DNA of 64,000 nt. It comes from CAWEHU01 sp963808965 (GTDB lineage Bacteria; Pseudomonadota; Alphaproteobacteria; Acetobacterales; Acetobacteraceae). Below, piece after piece: positions 62,747 to 64,000 of this stretch (position 1 is its first letter; every line of letters starts with the position of its first letter). Location: assembly GCA_963808965.1 (NCBI GenBank), contig CAWEHU010000018.1, forward strand, positions 1-64,000, written 5' to 3'. The position numbers were made by a program, and so were the translations under genes. The notes under the pieces are model-generated. The model did no database searches. It had not been told where the DNA came from and worked only from the letters and a program-made list of their open reading frames with translations.

Positions 62747-63511
62747 TCACTGCGAGCTCTGTTGCCTTTTGATGATGAAGGTTCCCGGACCTTGGCAGGT
62801 CGGCATCAGCTCGATCCGGTTGATGTTCACGTGTTCCGGCAGCGTCACCGCCCAGGCGACCGCCTCGGCGATGTCCTCCGAGGTCAGCGGCTCCGTTCCC
62901 TCGTAGACCTTGGCTGCCCGGTCTGCGTCGCCATGCAAGCGCACCTGGCTGAACTCCGTGCCGCCGACAAGGCCCGGCTCGATGTTCGTAACCCGCACAT
63001 TCGTGCCAGTCAGGTCGGCTTTCAAGTTCAACGAAAACTGCCGCACGAATGCCTTGCTCGCCCCGTACACGTGTCCGCCGGGGTAGGGGTAGCTGCCCGC
63101 GACGCTGCCGATATTGACGACGTGCCCGCGATTCCGCTCGATCATTCCGGGTAGCAACGCTCGGGTAAGGTGGATCAGGCCGGTGACGTTTGTCGCCAGC
63201 ATCCGATCCCAGTCCGTTACCTGCGCCACGTAGGCAGGCTCGACACCGAGCGCGAGTCCGGCGTTGTTGACGAGAACGTCGATAGCCCGCCAGGACTCGG
63301 GCAGACTCGCCGGCAACGCGTCGACGGCTGTGGTGTCCGTGACGTCCAGCGTCAGAGGATGCACTTGTTCACCGAGCTCACGCCGCAAGCCATCGAGCCG
63401 CTCGGCTCGCCGGCCCGCGGCGATGACCCGGTGTCCATCCTTGACGAACCGCCGCGCGATCGCTGTTCCGAAGCCGGCCGTTGCGCCCGTAACCAGAATG
63501 ACAAGGCTCAT
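62747..63511 (-). CDS. Short-chain dehydrogenase (YdfG-like 3-hydroxy acid dehydrogenase)
   Basis: A 254-residue classical SDR. It has the nucleotide-binding LVTGATAGFGTAIARRFVKD (residues 7-15 TGATAGFG), the Arg pair AAGRRAERL suggesting NADP, NNAGLALG, the catalytic Ser in NIGSVAGSYPYPGGHVYGAS and YxxxK in VYGASKAFVRQF. The C-terminal block NIEPGLVGGTEFSQVRLHGD and ELMPTCQGPG matches YdfG (3-hydroxypropionate/L-allo-threonine dehydrogenase). GGGAGG bases occur upstream of the ATG. It follows catC by 28 bp and may be co-transcribed with catBC. Confidence 0.9.
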   Translation of the reverse strand: MSLVILVTGATAGFGTAIARRFVKDGHRVIAAGRRAERLDGLRRELGEQVHPLTLDVTDTTAVDALPASLPESWRAIDVLVNNAGLALGVEPAYVAQVTDWDRMLATNVTGLIHLTRALLPGMIERNRGHVVNIGSVAGSYPYPGGHVYGASKAFVRQFSLNLKADLTGTNVRVTNIEPGLVGGTEFSQVRLHGDADRAAKVYEGTEPLTSEDIAEAVAWAVTLPEHVNINRIELMPTCQGPGTFIIKRQQSSQ

Positions 63512-63539
63512 CGAGGCCTCCCGTTGGCTCTTCTAGCGT

Positions 63540-63818
63540 TCAGTCGATAGCCGAGGGATGACGAGCCAGCGGCGTCACCGTGATTTCCATAAAGGGAAAC
63601 AGCGGCAGGGAGGAGAGGATCGTGTGCAGCTCGTCATGGTTTTCCACGTCGAGCACGCTGATGTTGCTGTAGCGTCCCGCGATGCGCCAGAGGTGCCGCC
63701 ACTTGCCCGACCGTTGCAGCTCCTGCGACATCGCCTTCTCGTCGGCCTTCAGTTTCTCGAACCGCTCCGGGTCCACGTCAGGCGGCGGAATCACATCCAT
63801 CTGAACATGGTACAGCAT
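63540..63818 (-). CDS. catC: Muconolactone delta-isomerase
   Basis: A 92-residue small isomerase: MLYHVQMDVIPPPDVDPERF, then LKADEKAMSQELQRSGKWRH and LWRIAGRYSNISVLDVENHD, followed by LHTILSSLPLFPFMEITVTP with LARHPSAID. This is essentially the complete CatC pattern, with the conserved Glu of the active site in KADEKA. ATG 63818 is used; five extra codons upstream are not conserved. It isomerises muconolactone to the enol-lactone in catechol ortho-cleavage. It follows catB with 11 bp between them. Confidence 0.95.
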   Translation of the reverse strand: MLYHVQMDVIPPPDVDPERFEKLKADEKAMSQELQRSGKWRHLWRIAGRYSNISVLDVENHDELHTILSSLPLFPFMEITVTPLARHPSAID

Positions 63819-63829
63819 CTCACGTCCTT

Positions 63830-64000
63830 TCACTTGCGGGCGTAGTGGCGCAGCTTGTCCTGATCCAGCGCGACGCCGATGCCGGGACCGGAGGGTAGGT
63901 GAACCTGGAAGTCCGCGAATCGCAACGGCTCGGTCACCAGATCGTCGGTCAGGATCTGTGGGCCGAAATGCTCGCAGCCCCAGGCGAGTTCGCGCAAGGT
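63830..64000 (-). CDS. catB: Muconate cycloisomerase-like protein, C-terminal end (partial)
   Basis: The last 56 codons of a gene that enters from the right edge: LRELAWGCEHFGPQILTDDL, then PLRFADFQVHLPSGPGIGVA and LDQDKLRHYARK, stop TGA 63832-63830. The LPSGPGIGVALDQDKL ending is typical of the enolase-superfamily muconate-lactonising enzymes. Location directly before catC supports CatB (muconate to muconolactone). The catalytic part is outside the window. Confidence 0.85.
   Translation of the reverse strand, partial: TLRELAWGCEHFGPQILTDDLVTEPLRFADFQVHLPSGPGIGVALDQDKLRHYARK

Noticed and set aside
1..64000. CRISPR arrays, rRNA operons and complete prophage modules
   Set aside because: No regularly spaced direct repeats, no rRNA signature sequence and no run of phage structural genes were seen.

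Overview
The window looks like a chromosomal segment from a high-GC alphaproteobacterium, most likely a Rhodospirillales/Acetobacteraceae-type organism. This is inferred from a SAM-II riboswitch in front of metZ, a hopanoid gene set, an alphaproteobacterial Nfu protein, FUSC/DUF1656/HlyD efflux genes and several LivK-like binding-protein paralogues. It holds about 60 protein genes or gene remnants, one tRNA, no rRNA and no CRISPR array. 

Layout. 0-5 kb: IS630 and TRAP-permease debris, then a GMC oxidoreductase, an M29/NicX-like protein and an orphan LivK-type binding protein. 5.4-6.5 kb: remains of a plasmid or integrative element (ardC, parA, a ribbon-helix-helix gene) and a 137-bp element bounded by inverted repeats. 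6.5-21.6 kb: an EF-G paralogue, a sulfotransferase with cysD-cysNC, a DapA-family lyase, a nucleotidyltransferase pair that resembles a toxin-antitoxin module, trpS, murJ, metZ with its riboswitch and tRNA-Gly(CCC). 21.8-31.8 kb: an outer-membrane barrel, znuABC, xthA, a nitroreductase, nfu, a sorbosone-dehydrogenase/cytochrome pair, dsbD and an hrpB stump. 31.8-34.5 kb: an ISAs1-family element and an unrecognised gene of lower GC. 35-43.4 kb: radC, a cation exchanger, a DUF892 protein, the hopanoid genes hpnE-shc-hpnG, an M20 amidohydrolase and a 72-residue SelW-like selenoprotein gene whose in-frame UGA hides it from ordinary gene calling. 43.4-64 kb: an aromatic-acid island with an aae-like efflux operon, an AAHS-type transporter, two binding proteins, a MarR regulator with a 33-bp near-palindromic operator, gentisate dioxygenase and fumarylpyruvate hydrolase, a feruloyl-CoA-synthase/beta-oxidation/BKACE cluster, boxA and catB-catC. 

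Reading the genes together, the right third suggests a cell that takes up and exports aromatic acids and degrades them through gentisate, benzoyl-CoA epoxidation and catechol ortho-cleavage. A CoA-dependent side-chain pathway there has no thiolase in view. The sulfotransferase and cysDNC form a sulfate-activation and transfer module. 

Caution: more than a dozen otherwise well-conserved genes carry one single-base frameshift each, often in short homopolymers, and these include trpS and murJ, which are normally essential. Sequencing or assembly error is the simplest explanation. I therefore describe such genes as one CDS with a stated frameshift, and reserve pseudogene for genes that are also truncated or have lost key residues.
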